This document shows, piece after piece, positions 1 to 6,498 of a stretch of DNA of 15,609 nucleotides. The translations under genes and the position numbers were made by a program. The notes under the pieces were generated by a model. That model ran no database searches. It was not told where the DNA came from and saw nothing but the letters and a program-made list of their open reading frames with translations. The stretch is taken from contig CAZXCJ010000028.1 of assembly GCA_964639335.1 (NCBI GenBank), positions 1-15,609 on the forward strand, given 5' to 3'. The stretch is from JAIOTH01 sp964639335 (GTDB taxonomy: Bacteria > Patescibacteriota > Patescibacteriia > UBA1558 > S5-K13). Within the stretch, counting starts at the first letter, position 1. Each line of letters begins with the position of its first letter.

Positions 1-47
1 ATTTTATATGACTCAACCGATTAGTCTATGGTAAGAAAATAGATGAC

Positions 48-764
48 TCAATTCGGACCGTCACCAGCTATTAAAAATTCAACGTCTAAATCCTTAAGAC
101 CATTAGCTACTGGGACTATATAATGAGCACCTTTTCTTTTTGCCAATCTATGAACAAAAAGAATGTATTTTTTATTATTATCTAAATTATACTTATTTAA
201 AAACGCTTTGGTGTCTATATTTTGAAATCTATCTAAATCCACCCAATTTGGCATTATTTTAATCTTATCAGGGCTAATATTGTAATTATGACAATAGCCT
301 TCTTTTAGAGCATCTACTCCGGTAACTAAAAAATTCACCATATTTAGAACCACTTTTAAAAACTTATTCTTACCAAATAACCACATCATCCCACAATTCC
401 AATAAAATGCTCTGGCTTTTGTCAACCTAGAAATCAAACCAGCATTAAAAGCACCTATATAAGAATAATGCACATAAAAATTATTATAGCCCCTGATTCT
501 ATTCCAAAGAATTAATATAAAATTTTCTAAACATCTTAATGGTTTCCAACTAAATTTTTGAATATATATATTTTTAATATCTTTAAAAAAAGAAATATCA
601 GATTTAGATTTTTCAATAATTAAACTTAAATTTAACTCTTTTGATACCTCATTAATAAAATCATATAAATAAAAATAATGCGTATCTGTTTCTAAATCAA
701 ATTTAGGTAAAATATAACAAAGTTTTATCTCCGAGCTGAGCTCGATTTCACTGCTCTTTCCCAT
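48..764 (-). CDS. GT4-like glycosyltransferase, C-terminally truncated (238 aa)
   Basis: Probable cytoplasmic glycosyltransferase of the GT-B/GT4 type, last gene of the minus-strand glycan operon. The conserved core starts at about residue 13 (IKLCYILPKFD). The N-terminal acceptor domain runs to about residue 175, ending in the linker motif MPNWVDLDRF (171-180). The donor domain begins with ILFVHRLAKRKGAHYI (about 201-216) and stops at LIAGDGPN, exactly where family members continue with roughly 130 more residues including the EX7E motif. That catalytic half is absent and the remaining 47 bases do not restore it in any frame, so the product is probably inactive, or the gene is a decaying copy. 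ATG at 762-764 is the first start after an in-frame TAA. It lies inside the leftover tail of another GT gene (725-784). Family call is firm; function of the truncated product is unknown. Confidence 0.8.
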   Translation of the reverse strand: MGKSSEIELSSEIKLCYILPKFDLETDTHYFYLYDFINEVSKELNLSLIIEKSKSDISFFKDIKNIYIQKFSWKPLRCLENFILILWNRIRGYNNFYVHYSYIGAFNAGLISRLTKARAFYWNCGMMWLFGKNKFLKVVLNMVNFLVTGVDALKEGYCHNYNISPDKIKIMPNWVDLDRFQNIDTKAFLNKYNLDNNKKYILFVHRLAKRKGAHYIVPVANGLKDLDVEFLIAGDGPN

Positions 765-784
765 GATTCTTTGTATAAATTATA
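725..784 (-). pseudogene. Orphan C-terminal tail of a lost GT4 gene
   Basis: In the frame offset from the truncated GT, the minus strand reads YNLYKESWERAVKSSSARR then TAA. This matches the C-terminal helix of the upstream GT4 (LSLYKKSWEKAISQT, end of 2234-3328). It begins within the stop codon region of AbiEii and overlaps the start of the 48-764 gene by about 40 bases, as in a translationally coupled pair. I infer that a complete GT4 gene once lay here and that all but its last 19 codons was replaced by the AbiE cassette. The match is short but covers a characteristic W-containing motif. Confidence 0.6.
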
Positions 785-1553
785 GTTCCTGTTCAATATA
801 TTCTTTAAAACTCACAACCCTTTCCTTATCATCTGGATTAATTAAAAAAGGCAAAACATCATTAGATAATTGAATCATATTTAATTGACTAATTTTTTTT
901 ATTAATTTTGTCTTAAACTCTTTACTACTGATTTTTAATATTCTCTCTATAAAATCATAATTTGGCTTAGTAATCCCGAGTAAATAAGAAACATCATAAA
1001 AATCACGCCCTTTCTCTCTTTTTCTCTGTAATATTGTTACTAATTTTTGAGATAAAACAATATCAGGTGAATTAACCTTAATTTTTCGATATATGCCAAA
1101 ACTATTTAATGTAAAAATTTCTTGTTGAAAAGAAATGTTTTTATAAACAGTATCAATTCTGATCAATATTTTTTCACTTTTGTGTCCACTTATATTATTT
1201 TCGAAAAGTAAATTAGAAAATTTTACATAGCAATGATAAGCCCCTTTTTTAATAAAACGAGAATCAATCTCAAAGCCTTTATTTTTCATATCTCGTATAG
1301 CATTTTCAATGAGATTAATAAATTTTTTATAAGACAGGCCCAAATTATCAAAATCTAAATCTTCTGAAAAACGAAGGCTATTATAAACAATCCTGATAGC
1401 TGTTCCGCCAATAAAACTCAATAATTCACTATTTACTTGTTTAAAAATCGAATCCAAAAATTCATGCTGTAAATATTCTACTAAAACAGCTTTAGGATTT
1501 TTACGAAATATTTCATCAGTATATTTTGCTTTTATTGCTTGGATGCTTAACAT
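780..1553 (-). CDS. AbiEii/AbiGii-family nucleotidyltransferase toxin
   Basis: Toxin of a type IV toxin-antitoxin/abortive-infection pair. In the characterised members of this family a nucleotidyltransferase fold modifies a cellular RNA target. Visible motifs: the glycine signature FIGGTAIRI (47-55), then the metal-binding RFSEDLDFD (61-69, acidic residues D65, D67, D69), and the downstream QKLVTILQRKREKGRDFYD segment (169-187) with the family's conserved K and RD-x-YD. Length 257 aa is within the normal range. It follows its antitoxin gene (1564-2157) by 10 bp, the standard antitoxin-first order, and probably shares the promoter at 2190-2218. It interrupts an otherwise continuous glycan operon and its stop codon touches a leftover GT tail. 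Confidence 0.9.
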   Translation of the reverse strand: MLSIQAIKAKYTDEIFRKNPKAVLVEYLQHEFLDSIFKQVNSELLSFIGGTAIRIVYNSLRFSEDLDFDNLGLSYKKFINLIENAIRDMKNKGFEIDSRFIKKGAYHCYVKFSNLLFENNISGHKSEKILIRIDTVYKNISFQQEIFTLNSFGIYRKIKVNSPDIVLSQKLVTILQRKREKGRDFYDVSYLLGITKPNYDFIERILKISSKEFKTKLIKKISQLNMIQLSNDVLPFLINPDDKERVVSFKEYIEQEL

Positions 1554-1563
1554 TTAATTTGAT

Positions 1564-2157
1564 TTAAAAAATTAAATTGATTATTTTTTTTAACTTTTTA
1601 CTACTAAACTTTACAGAATACTTTTTAATCTTTTCATAACTCAATTCATCTAAAGATGAATAGTTAAAACGCAATTCATCAACGTCATCTTGATTATTAA
1701 TTTTTGAAGAATTTAAATATAAATAATCTAATAATGCTTTTTCTGGCTCAGCAATTAAATAAGTTTGATTATTATAAACTTCTTCTTTATAACCAAAAAA
1801 TAGCTCCTTTTTTACGTGTCTAAAGATAAATGCACCAAATGCATTTTTAAAAGTTCTTGTAGTTTTACTAGTTATGGAAGTACAGTTATATATCATTTCC
1901 GGAATTAAACCATATTTTGCCAAAACCCATTCTAAACTTATATAGCTAGGTTGATACAGATTATGAGCTATAAATTCATTCTTTAAATTTTCTTTTCTAA
2001 TAGAAATAACATATAAACCATTTTTTAACCTTATTAAATACTTTTTGTCAACCCAATTAGATAATTGATAAGGATAAACCTTTAAATCAAGCATTTTTAA
2101 ATCATGTAAAGAAAAAATTGGATTTTTGATTTTTGTTATTAATTCATTATATTTCAT
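1564..2157 (-). CDS. AbiEi-family antitoxin (winged-helix repressor)
   Basis: Partner antitoxin of the AbiEii toxin; this family usually neutralises the toxin without forming a stable complex and represses its own operon. From ATG 2157 the protein is 197 aa. A winged-helix-like N-terminus spans about residues 12-52 (FSLHDL ... LIRLKNGLYVIS), followed by the AbiEi core with YISLEWVLAKYGLIPE (72-87) and the family's characteristic AEPEKALLDYLYL (136-148). An upstream in-frame TTG at 2190 would extend it by 11 residues, but that codon overlaps the -10 box (2190-2195) of the only good promoter, so transcripts would start downstream of it. I therefore prefer ATG 2157. Confidence 0.85.
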   Translation of the reverse strand: MKYNELITKIKNPIFSLHDLKMLDLKVYPYQLSNWVDKKYLIRLKNGLYVISIRKENLKNEFIAHNLYQPSYISLEWVLAKYGLIPEMIYNCTSITSKTTRTFKNAFGAFIFRHVKKELFFGYKEEVYNNQTYLIAEPEKALLDYLYLNSSKINNQDDVDELRFNYSSLDELSYEKIKKYSVKFSSKKLKKIINLIF

Positions 2158-2189
2158 TTTTTTATTATTTTTAATAATATTCTGAAACA

Positions 2190-2218
2190 ATTATACTATA
2201 AATCCAGATAATACACAA
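2190..2218 (-). promoter_or_regulatory. Promoter of the AbiE toxin-antitoxin pair
   Basis: Minus strand: TTGTGT (2213-2218), 17-bp spacer, perfect TATAAT (2190-2195). Predicted transcription start is near 2183, leaving a leader of about 25 nt before ATG 2157. It gives the cassette its own transcription inside the glycan operon. Not tested experimentally. Confidence 0.6.
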
Positions 2219-2233
2219 ATATTTATATATTTT

Positions 2234-3328
2234 TTATGTTTGACTAATTGCTTTTTCCCATGACTTTTTATATAAACTTAAAGTTTCTTCCTTGGTTAAT
2301 AAATTTTTAATTGAATCTCGAGCATTATTTCCTAATTTTATTCTTAAACTCTCATCTTCGATTAACTTAGCCATTGCTTCTTCTAATGCTTCTTGGTTTT
2401 TAACATTTATAACGAGACCATTTTGATTATCTTTAATAAACTCACCGGCACAACCAACATCAGTCATAATAATTGGCAATCCATAACTAGCTGCTTCAAT
2501 AATTACCATTCCATAACCCTCATAGTCGGAGGTTAGCAGAAAAGAATTAGCTCTACTATAAAATTTAGCTAAATCATCTTTCTGACCCAAAAACTTAATT
2601 TTATCACTAACTTGTAACCTGCAACTTTTAACTTGTAACTCTTTCCTTTCTTGACCCTCACCTATAATCCAAAGTTCAATATTTGGATATTTAGAGCTTA
2701 AATTTGCCATGGCCTTAATTTGCATCTCTATATTTTTAATAGGCACTAACCTTCCAATTGTTAAAAAAACAAATTTATCATTTTTCTCTTTAATTCTTAA
2801 TCCTTGCTCCTTAATTCTTACTCCTACATGAATCGGCACTACCGTAATTTTATCTTCTTGAACTTTAAAATCATTAATTAATTGTTTCTTTAACCTTTGA
2901 CTGACCGTTCTAATTGAATCTGCTCTTTTTAAAACATATTTGGCGATTAATTTTCTAATTCCCTTAAATTTTTCAAAGCCATGGACTTGAATTTCTAAAC
3001 CCAGATTAAATTGTCTTGTTAATTTCAATGCTAATAAACCCAAAAAATACACATCTTGAACAGTTATTAAATTATAAGTATTCTGTTTTATAAGTTTTAT
3101 GGCCCTCTTTTTTAGATCAAAAAAACCCCTAAACTTATTTCTAAGCTTTATAGAAAAAACCTTTGCGGTACTAGATAAATCAATCTTTATATTTTTGTCT
3201 CCAGTAACCAAAACATGATACTTATCCACCAAATTTCCATATTCAATAGCGCGTCTTGAAACGCTTGAATTTTTATCCACTATATTTTTATCAATACCAA
3301 TACTTAAAATTTTCATAACGGGATTCAT
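2234..3328 (-). CDS. GT4 glycosyltransferase with two repeat-derived insertions
   Basis: GT-B fold glycosyltransferase of family GT4 (364 aa), expected to transfer a sugar from a nucleotide donor to a lipid-linked or growing glycan at the cytoplasmic side. Acceptor domain residues 1 to about 165, with the HGFEKFKG loop (116-123). Donor domain begins FVFLTIGRLVPIKN (186-199), followed by ELWIIGEGQERKEL, and the EX7E motif at E270-E278 (EGYGMVIIEA). Its ATG overlaps the upstream gene's TGA by 4 bp (ATGA), so translation is coupled. Two atypical peptides are encoded by dispersed DNA repeats: VGVRIKEQGLRIKEKN (168-183) and LQVKSCRLQVS (231-241). Both fall in linkers next to conserved strands. The C-terminus LYKKSWEKAISQT resembles the orphan tail at 725-784. 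Confidence 0.9.
   Translation of the reverse strand: MNPVMKILSIGIDKNIVDKNSSVSRRAIEYGNLVDKYHVLVTGDKNIKIDLSSTAKVFSIKLRNKFRGFFDLKKRAIKLIKQNTYNLITVQDVYFLGLLALKLTRQFNLGLEIQVHGFEKFKGIRKLIAKYVLKRADSIRTVSQRLKKQLINDFKVQEDKITVVPIHVGVRIKEQGLRIKEKNDKFVFLTIGRLVPIKNIEMQIKAMANLSSKYPNIELWIIGEGQERKELQVKSCRLQVSDKIKFLGQKDDLAKFYSRANSFLLTSDYEGYGMVIIEAASYGLPIIMTDVGCAGEFIKDNQNGLVINVKNQEALEEAMAKLIEDESLRIKLGNNARDSIKNLLTKEETLSLYKKSWEKAISQT
2609..2640. repeat. Dispersed repeat inside a GT4 coding region
   Basis: The motif AACTTGTAACCTGCAACTTT and its continuation to AACTTGTAACT form two related half-units (AACTTGTAAC twice). It is read in frame on the minus strand as LQVKSCRLQVS, a low-complexity peptide with no place in the usual GT4 fold. 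I recall similar repeats in other CPR genomes but did not check this. Confidence 0.5.
2790..2825. repeat. Dispersed repeat inside GT4, matching intergenic DNA
   Basis: The segment contains TCCTTGCTCCTTAATTCTTA, nearly the same as the intergenic run at about 8540-8575 (TTACTCCTTGCTCCTTAATC and onward). In the gene it is translated as the quasi-repeated RIKEQGLRIKEK. The shared core in coding and non-coding DNA shows it is a dispersed element, not ancestral protein sequence. Confidence 0.55.
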
Positions 3329-4500
3329 TTTACTATATTCAAAATAATATTATACACATTATTTAAATGCTTCTCATAATTAAATTTTTCTTTTAATCTT
3401 TCCATGTCTTGTTGATCAATTCGCCTCATGCTATCTATATTATTTAATAGATTTATGATTTGATCTTTATTGTTCAAATTAACAAATTCTACTCCTTTAT
3501 TATTAAACTCTCCAAAAATTTCTTCCAGAGCGCCTTGTTTTGACAAAATAACCCTAACCCCAGACAATAGTGCTTCTAATGTCGCAAAAGAAAATGTTTC
3601 TACAACACTTAATAAAATAAAGGCATCTGATAAAAAATATAGATTTAATAATTTTTTTCTATCTATTCTGCCAGTCAATATGATTTTATTTTCCAATTTT
3701 AGCTTTTTTATCAACTGCGTTAATTTTTCTTCTTCAGGACCGCTACCAATAATTAATAATTTTGCATTATTTACATTACTAAATATATTAATTAAATAAT
3801 CAAATCTTTTTAAACTGACTAATCTACCGTTGCTTATAAATATCTTATTTCCATTATTTTTCTCATTTTTAACATATTTAAATATTTCTTCATTTTCATA
3901 ATTACTAATATTTGAAACATAAGAACAATCAATCGCGTTATGAATTACTTTAATTTTATTATCAGTAATATTATATGCCTTAATAGTCTCTTTTAAAAAT
4001 TCACTGGGAACAATGACTTTATGTGCATTTTTATAAATCTGCTTTGATAAAAATCGTTTAATTAATATGCTTAAAGATAAAACTTGTTTACTATTATAAG
4101 ATTCAAAATATTCCTCTTTTATTAAGCCCTTTTGATAAGCATGCTCCCAGGCTATGTCGCCACCAACCCTAACAATATATTTCTTCTTAATAAACAAATT
4201 TGCAAACAATAATGCCAATCCGCATAATGACACATCATGCAAATAAATAATATCTACATCTTTTGAGTTTTTTATAATCTGAATAAAATATTTTATTAAT
4301 TTAAAAAAGACATTACGATTCCTTAAAACTCTTATCACTTTAAAATCAGAATCATACTTTTTGTCTTCCATCACATCACTAAATGTAATAACCCTTATTC
4401 CACAATTATTCTTTAATAAAAACTTTGTGAATTGAATTAAATAAGTAGCGGGACCGCCAATATCTGGCGGATAAATTCCAGTTGCAATTAGTATTTTCAT
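3325..4500 (-). CDS. GT4 glycosyltransferase
   Basis: Complete GT-B/GT4 glycosyltransferase (391 aa). The N-terminus MKILIATGIYPPDIGGPATY carries the glycine-rich loop typical of the family. Acceptor domain extends to about residue 190 (VIHNAIDCSYV linker). Donor domain starts FISNGRLVSLKRFDYL (221-236), then LLIIGSGPEEEKL (248-260), and the EX7E motif at E301-E309 (ETFSFATLEA). It lies 3 bp after the methyltransferase stop and overlaps the next GT by 4 bp, so the three genes form one translational unit. No foreign insertions are visible. Donor and acceptor cannot be read from sequence; context implies surface polysaccharide synthesis. Confidence 0.92.
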   Translation of the reverse strand: MKILIATGIYPPDIGGPATYLIQFTKFLLKNNCGIRVITFSDVMEDKKYDSDFKVIRVLRNRNVFFKLIKYFIQIIKNSKDVDIIYLHDVSLCGLALLFANLFIKKKYIVRVGGDIAWEHAYQKGLIKEEYFESYNSKQVLSLSILIKRFLSKQIYKNAHKVIVPSEFLKETIKAYNITDNKIKVIHNAIDCSYVSNISNYENEEIFKYVKNEKNNGNKIFISNGRLVSLKRFDYLINIFSNVNNAKLLIIGSGPEEEKLTQLIKKLKLENKIILTGRIDRKKLLNLYFLSDAFILLSVVETFSFATLEALLSGVRVILSKQGALEEIFGEFNNKGVEFVNLNNKDQIINLLNNIDSMRRIDQQDMERLKEKFNYEKHLNNVYNIILNIVK

Positions 4501-4503
4501 AAG

Positions 4504-5154
4504 TTAATCGTTAATATAGCCTATTAATTCTTTCATCCTTTTTTCATGGTATTTAAAATTATAATTCACTTTTGCTATCACATAAAAATGAGGATAAATT
4601 ATATCTAAAAAATGATCAATAACTTTATTTTTAAAATAAAATCCCCTTATATCTATAATGTTCCACCCGGATTTTTCTACTGTTTTAATCAATGTGTATT
4701 TATTGAAAAAATTTATATGTGATACAGCTAAACTGCCCTTAAATTTATTAAAATTTAACAATAGCTTTATCGTGGGAATACAAGGAACACCTAAGATTAA
4801 TAAAGCATCCTTTTTTAAATACTTTTTTATTTTATTTAAAAAATTATGGGGAGAATATAAATGTTCCAATAAATTATTAGCAAAAATTACATCAAAACTA
4901 TTTTCAGCTATATTTAGATTATCATACTCAATATTGCCATGCCGTATATTAAGACCCTTGGATTTACCGTAATTGACTTCATCCTGTATGATTGTAATGC
5001 CTAAACTATCCTTACCAAAATGCGTTAAAAATTCTCCATTAGAACAACCTATATCTAAAACAGATTTTTTATCTAATTCAAAAATATTTATTATATTATT
5101 AAATACTTTTGATTTTGCTTGATTTTTAAATCTCAATTCAATATCTTTGTTCAT
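4504..5154 (-). CDS. Class I SAM-dependent methyltransferase
   Basis: Rossmann-fold methyltransferase of 216 aa. SAM-binding motif I is SVLDIGCSNGEFLTHF (31-46). The acidic motif II region is near 58-75, and motif III is FDVIFANNLLEHLYSP (87-102), typical of the Methyltransf_11/23 group. A small C-terminal part (SHINFFNKYTLIKTVEKSGW, 145-164) resembles methyltransferases that act on lipids, quinones or sugars. Sitting between glycosyltransferase genes with a 3-bp gap to the next one, it probably methylates a sugar or glycan intermediate; that substrate is inferred only from context. Confidence 0.88.
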   Translation of the reverse strand: MNKDIELRFKNQAKSKVFNNIINIFELDKKSVLDIGCSNGEFLTHFGKDSLGITIIQDEVNYGKSKGLNIRHGNIEYDNLNIAENSFDVIFANNLLEHLYSPHNFLNKIKKYLKKDALLILGVPCIPTIKLLLNFNKFKGSLAVSHINFFNKYTLIKTVEKSGWNIIDIRGFYFKNKVIDHFLDIIYPHFYVIAKVNYNFKYHEKRMKELIGYIND

Positions 5155-5229
5155 ATACTAATTATAATAATACTAATATGCGAATTGATACTAATAATAC
5201 TAATACGATACGAATAAATGGCTTATAGC
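5155..5229. repeat. AT-rich short-unit repeat between operon genes
   Basis: The sequence AATAATACTAATA occurs twice (around 5167-5179 and 5192-5204), each followed by a CGAAT-containing unit. The last part (GCTTATAGCTTAAAACTTATG) also supplies the final codons VVSHKF of the upstream GT, so the repeat appears to have replaced that gene's natural end. No promoter is obvious. Confidence 0.4.
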
Positions 5230-6387
5230 TTAAAACTTATGACTTACAACTTTTTCAAATATATTATCCATTTTTTCAGAAACACTTTCCCAACTATAAT
5301 TTTCCATTACCATTTCATATCCATTTTGAACAATTCTATTTCTTAATTCATTATCCCTGACTAATAATTTAACCTTTTCGGCAATACTCTGAGGATTATT
5401 TACTTTACAAAATAAACCAGTTTCTTTATCCTTTAAAAAATCTAGAATTCCGCCAACTGCTGTGGCAATCACCGGCACTTTAGACGCCATAGCTTCTAAA
5501 AACACATTTCCTAAACCCTCTGATAAAGACGGACGACAAAATACATCTGAAATATTTAAATATTTATATAGATCTTGATAATCTACAAAGCCTGTAAAAA
5601 TAACTCTAGACGCAAGTTCTTGCGTCTCTACCCGTAACTTTAAACTATTTTCTAAGGGTCCAATACCGCAAATAATTAATTTATAATTTTCTGGCAAATA
5701 TTTTAAAGAATCAATTAAATCTTTTAAACCATTTTTCTCCGCTAAACGAGAAATGGAAATGATTCGTACAGACGCAATGCCTTGCGTCTGTACGATCTCC
5801 AATCTATTCTTTATGCTATCCTTTTCTTCCTTACTCAACTTTTTATCAAAACTCTGAATATCTACCCCATTTGGCACTAATTCAATATTCTCACCTTTAA
5901 ATCCATATCTCTTGGCTCTTTGGATTAAAAAATTGGAAATGGCTTGAATATAATCAGCGTCCTGGTATATTTTCTGATAAATAAAATTCCACCACCAAGT
6001 TCTTTGAGTTATAAATTCATCACTATCACCACTTTGCAATGTCAATAAATATTTTACTTTTTTATGAAATTTCTTAAAAATCCAAGCTGCTAATCCAGCA
6101 TAAGAAGCCATCATCCCCCAGGCTATGTCAAACTTATATTTTTTGTTTAAAGAAATTGCCTTAAATTGAGCTAAAACAAAAAAAAGATATTTATCTATTT
6201 TACAACCAAAACCCACGCGATAAACATGAATATTTTCTATTTTTTCATAACTAGCAATATTTTTTTCAAACTTAGTTGTAATCAAATAATACTCATTCTC
6301 TGGTAAACGCTTACAAATCTCCCGGATAGCCATTTCTGCTCCCCCAACATGGGGGAAGTAATTCGTTGAGAATATTAAAATGTTCAT
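5230..6387 (-). CDS. GT4 glycosyltransferase with two in-frame palindromic insertions
   Basis: Complete GT4 enzyme (385 aa). The N-terminal loop is FSTNYFPHVGGAEMAIREIC (6-25). The acceptor domain ends at VPNGVDIQSF (171-180). The donor domain contains RIISISRLAEKNGLKDLI (208-225), the LIICGIGPLENSLK strand, and EX7E at E290-E298 (EGLGNVFLEAM). Two hairpin-forming DNA repeats lie in the reading frame and encode parallel peptides: IVQTQGIASV (198-207) just before the first donor-domain strand, and VETQELAS (253-260) just before RVIFTGF. Both fall in surface loops and keep the frame. The acceptor domain is clearly paralogous to the extra C-terminal half of the preceding gene (6499-8055). Confidence 0.92.
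   Translation of the reverse strand: MNILIFSTNYFPHVGGAEMAIREICKRLPENEYYLITTKFEKNIASYEKIENIHVYRVGFGCKIDKYLFFVLAQFKAISLNKKYKFDIAWGMMASYAGLAAWIFKKFHKKVKYLLTLQSGDSDEFITQRTWWWNFIYQKIYQDADYIQAISNFLIQRAKRYGFKGENIELVPNGVDIQSFDKKLSKEEKDSIKNRLEIVQTQGIASVRIISISRLAEKNGLKDLIDSLKYLPENYKLIICGIGPLENSLKLRVETQELASRVIFTGFVDYQDLYKYLNISDVFCRPSLSEGLGNVFLEAMASKVPVIATAVGGILDFLKDKETGLFCKVNNPQSIAEKVKLLVRDNELRNRIVQNGYEMVMENYSWESVSEKMDNIFEKVVSHKF
5608..5627. repeat. Palindromic repeat inside GT4 (copy 1)
   Basis: AGACGCAAG, 2-nt loop, CTTGCGTCT: a perfect 9-bp hairpin. Read on the minus strand as ETQELAS. It shares the AGACGCAA stem core with the copy at 5764-5795. Confidence 0.75.
5764..5795. repeat. Palindromic repeat inside GT4 (copy 2)
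   Basis: CGTACAGACGCAA, TGCC loop, TTGCGTCTGTACG: a perfect 13-bp hairpin (14 bp counting the flanking T/A pair). Read as VQTQGIASV. It is in the same translational phase as the copy at 5608-5627. Confidence 0.8.
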
Positions 6388-6389
6388 AT

Positions 6390-6497
6390 ATTAATTTTGA
6401 ATTCTGAATTTCGATTGAATTTCTAATTTTGAATTTTTAATTAATTAGAAATTGAGTTATTCAAAATTGATTCGAAATTCAAACTTCGAAATTAGAA
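6390..6497. repeat. AT-rich GAATTTC/GAAATTC repeat cluster
   Basis: Intergenic spacer built of GAATTTC, GAAATTAGAAATT and related AT-rich near-palindromes. Similar wording recurs at 14398-14476 (ATTCGATATTAGAAATTC and so on). No gene or clear promoter is visible. Confidence 0.5.
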
Positions 6498-6498
6498 A

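Noticed and set aside
48..764. TGA recoded as glycine (alternative code) to extend the truncated GT
   Set aside because: Reading through gives only eight more codons before TAA, and TGA is the stop used at the coupled GT junction (3325-3328).
3470..3799. Plus-strand open frame opposite a GT4 gene
   Set aside because: Antisense of conserved GT4 donor domain; no independent evidence.
4658..4972. Plus-strand open frame opposite the methyltransferase
   Set aside because: It is the antisense of a well-supported methyltransferase with clear SAM motifs; shadow frame.
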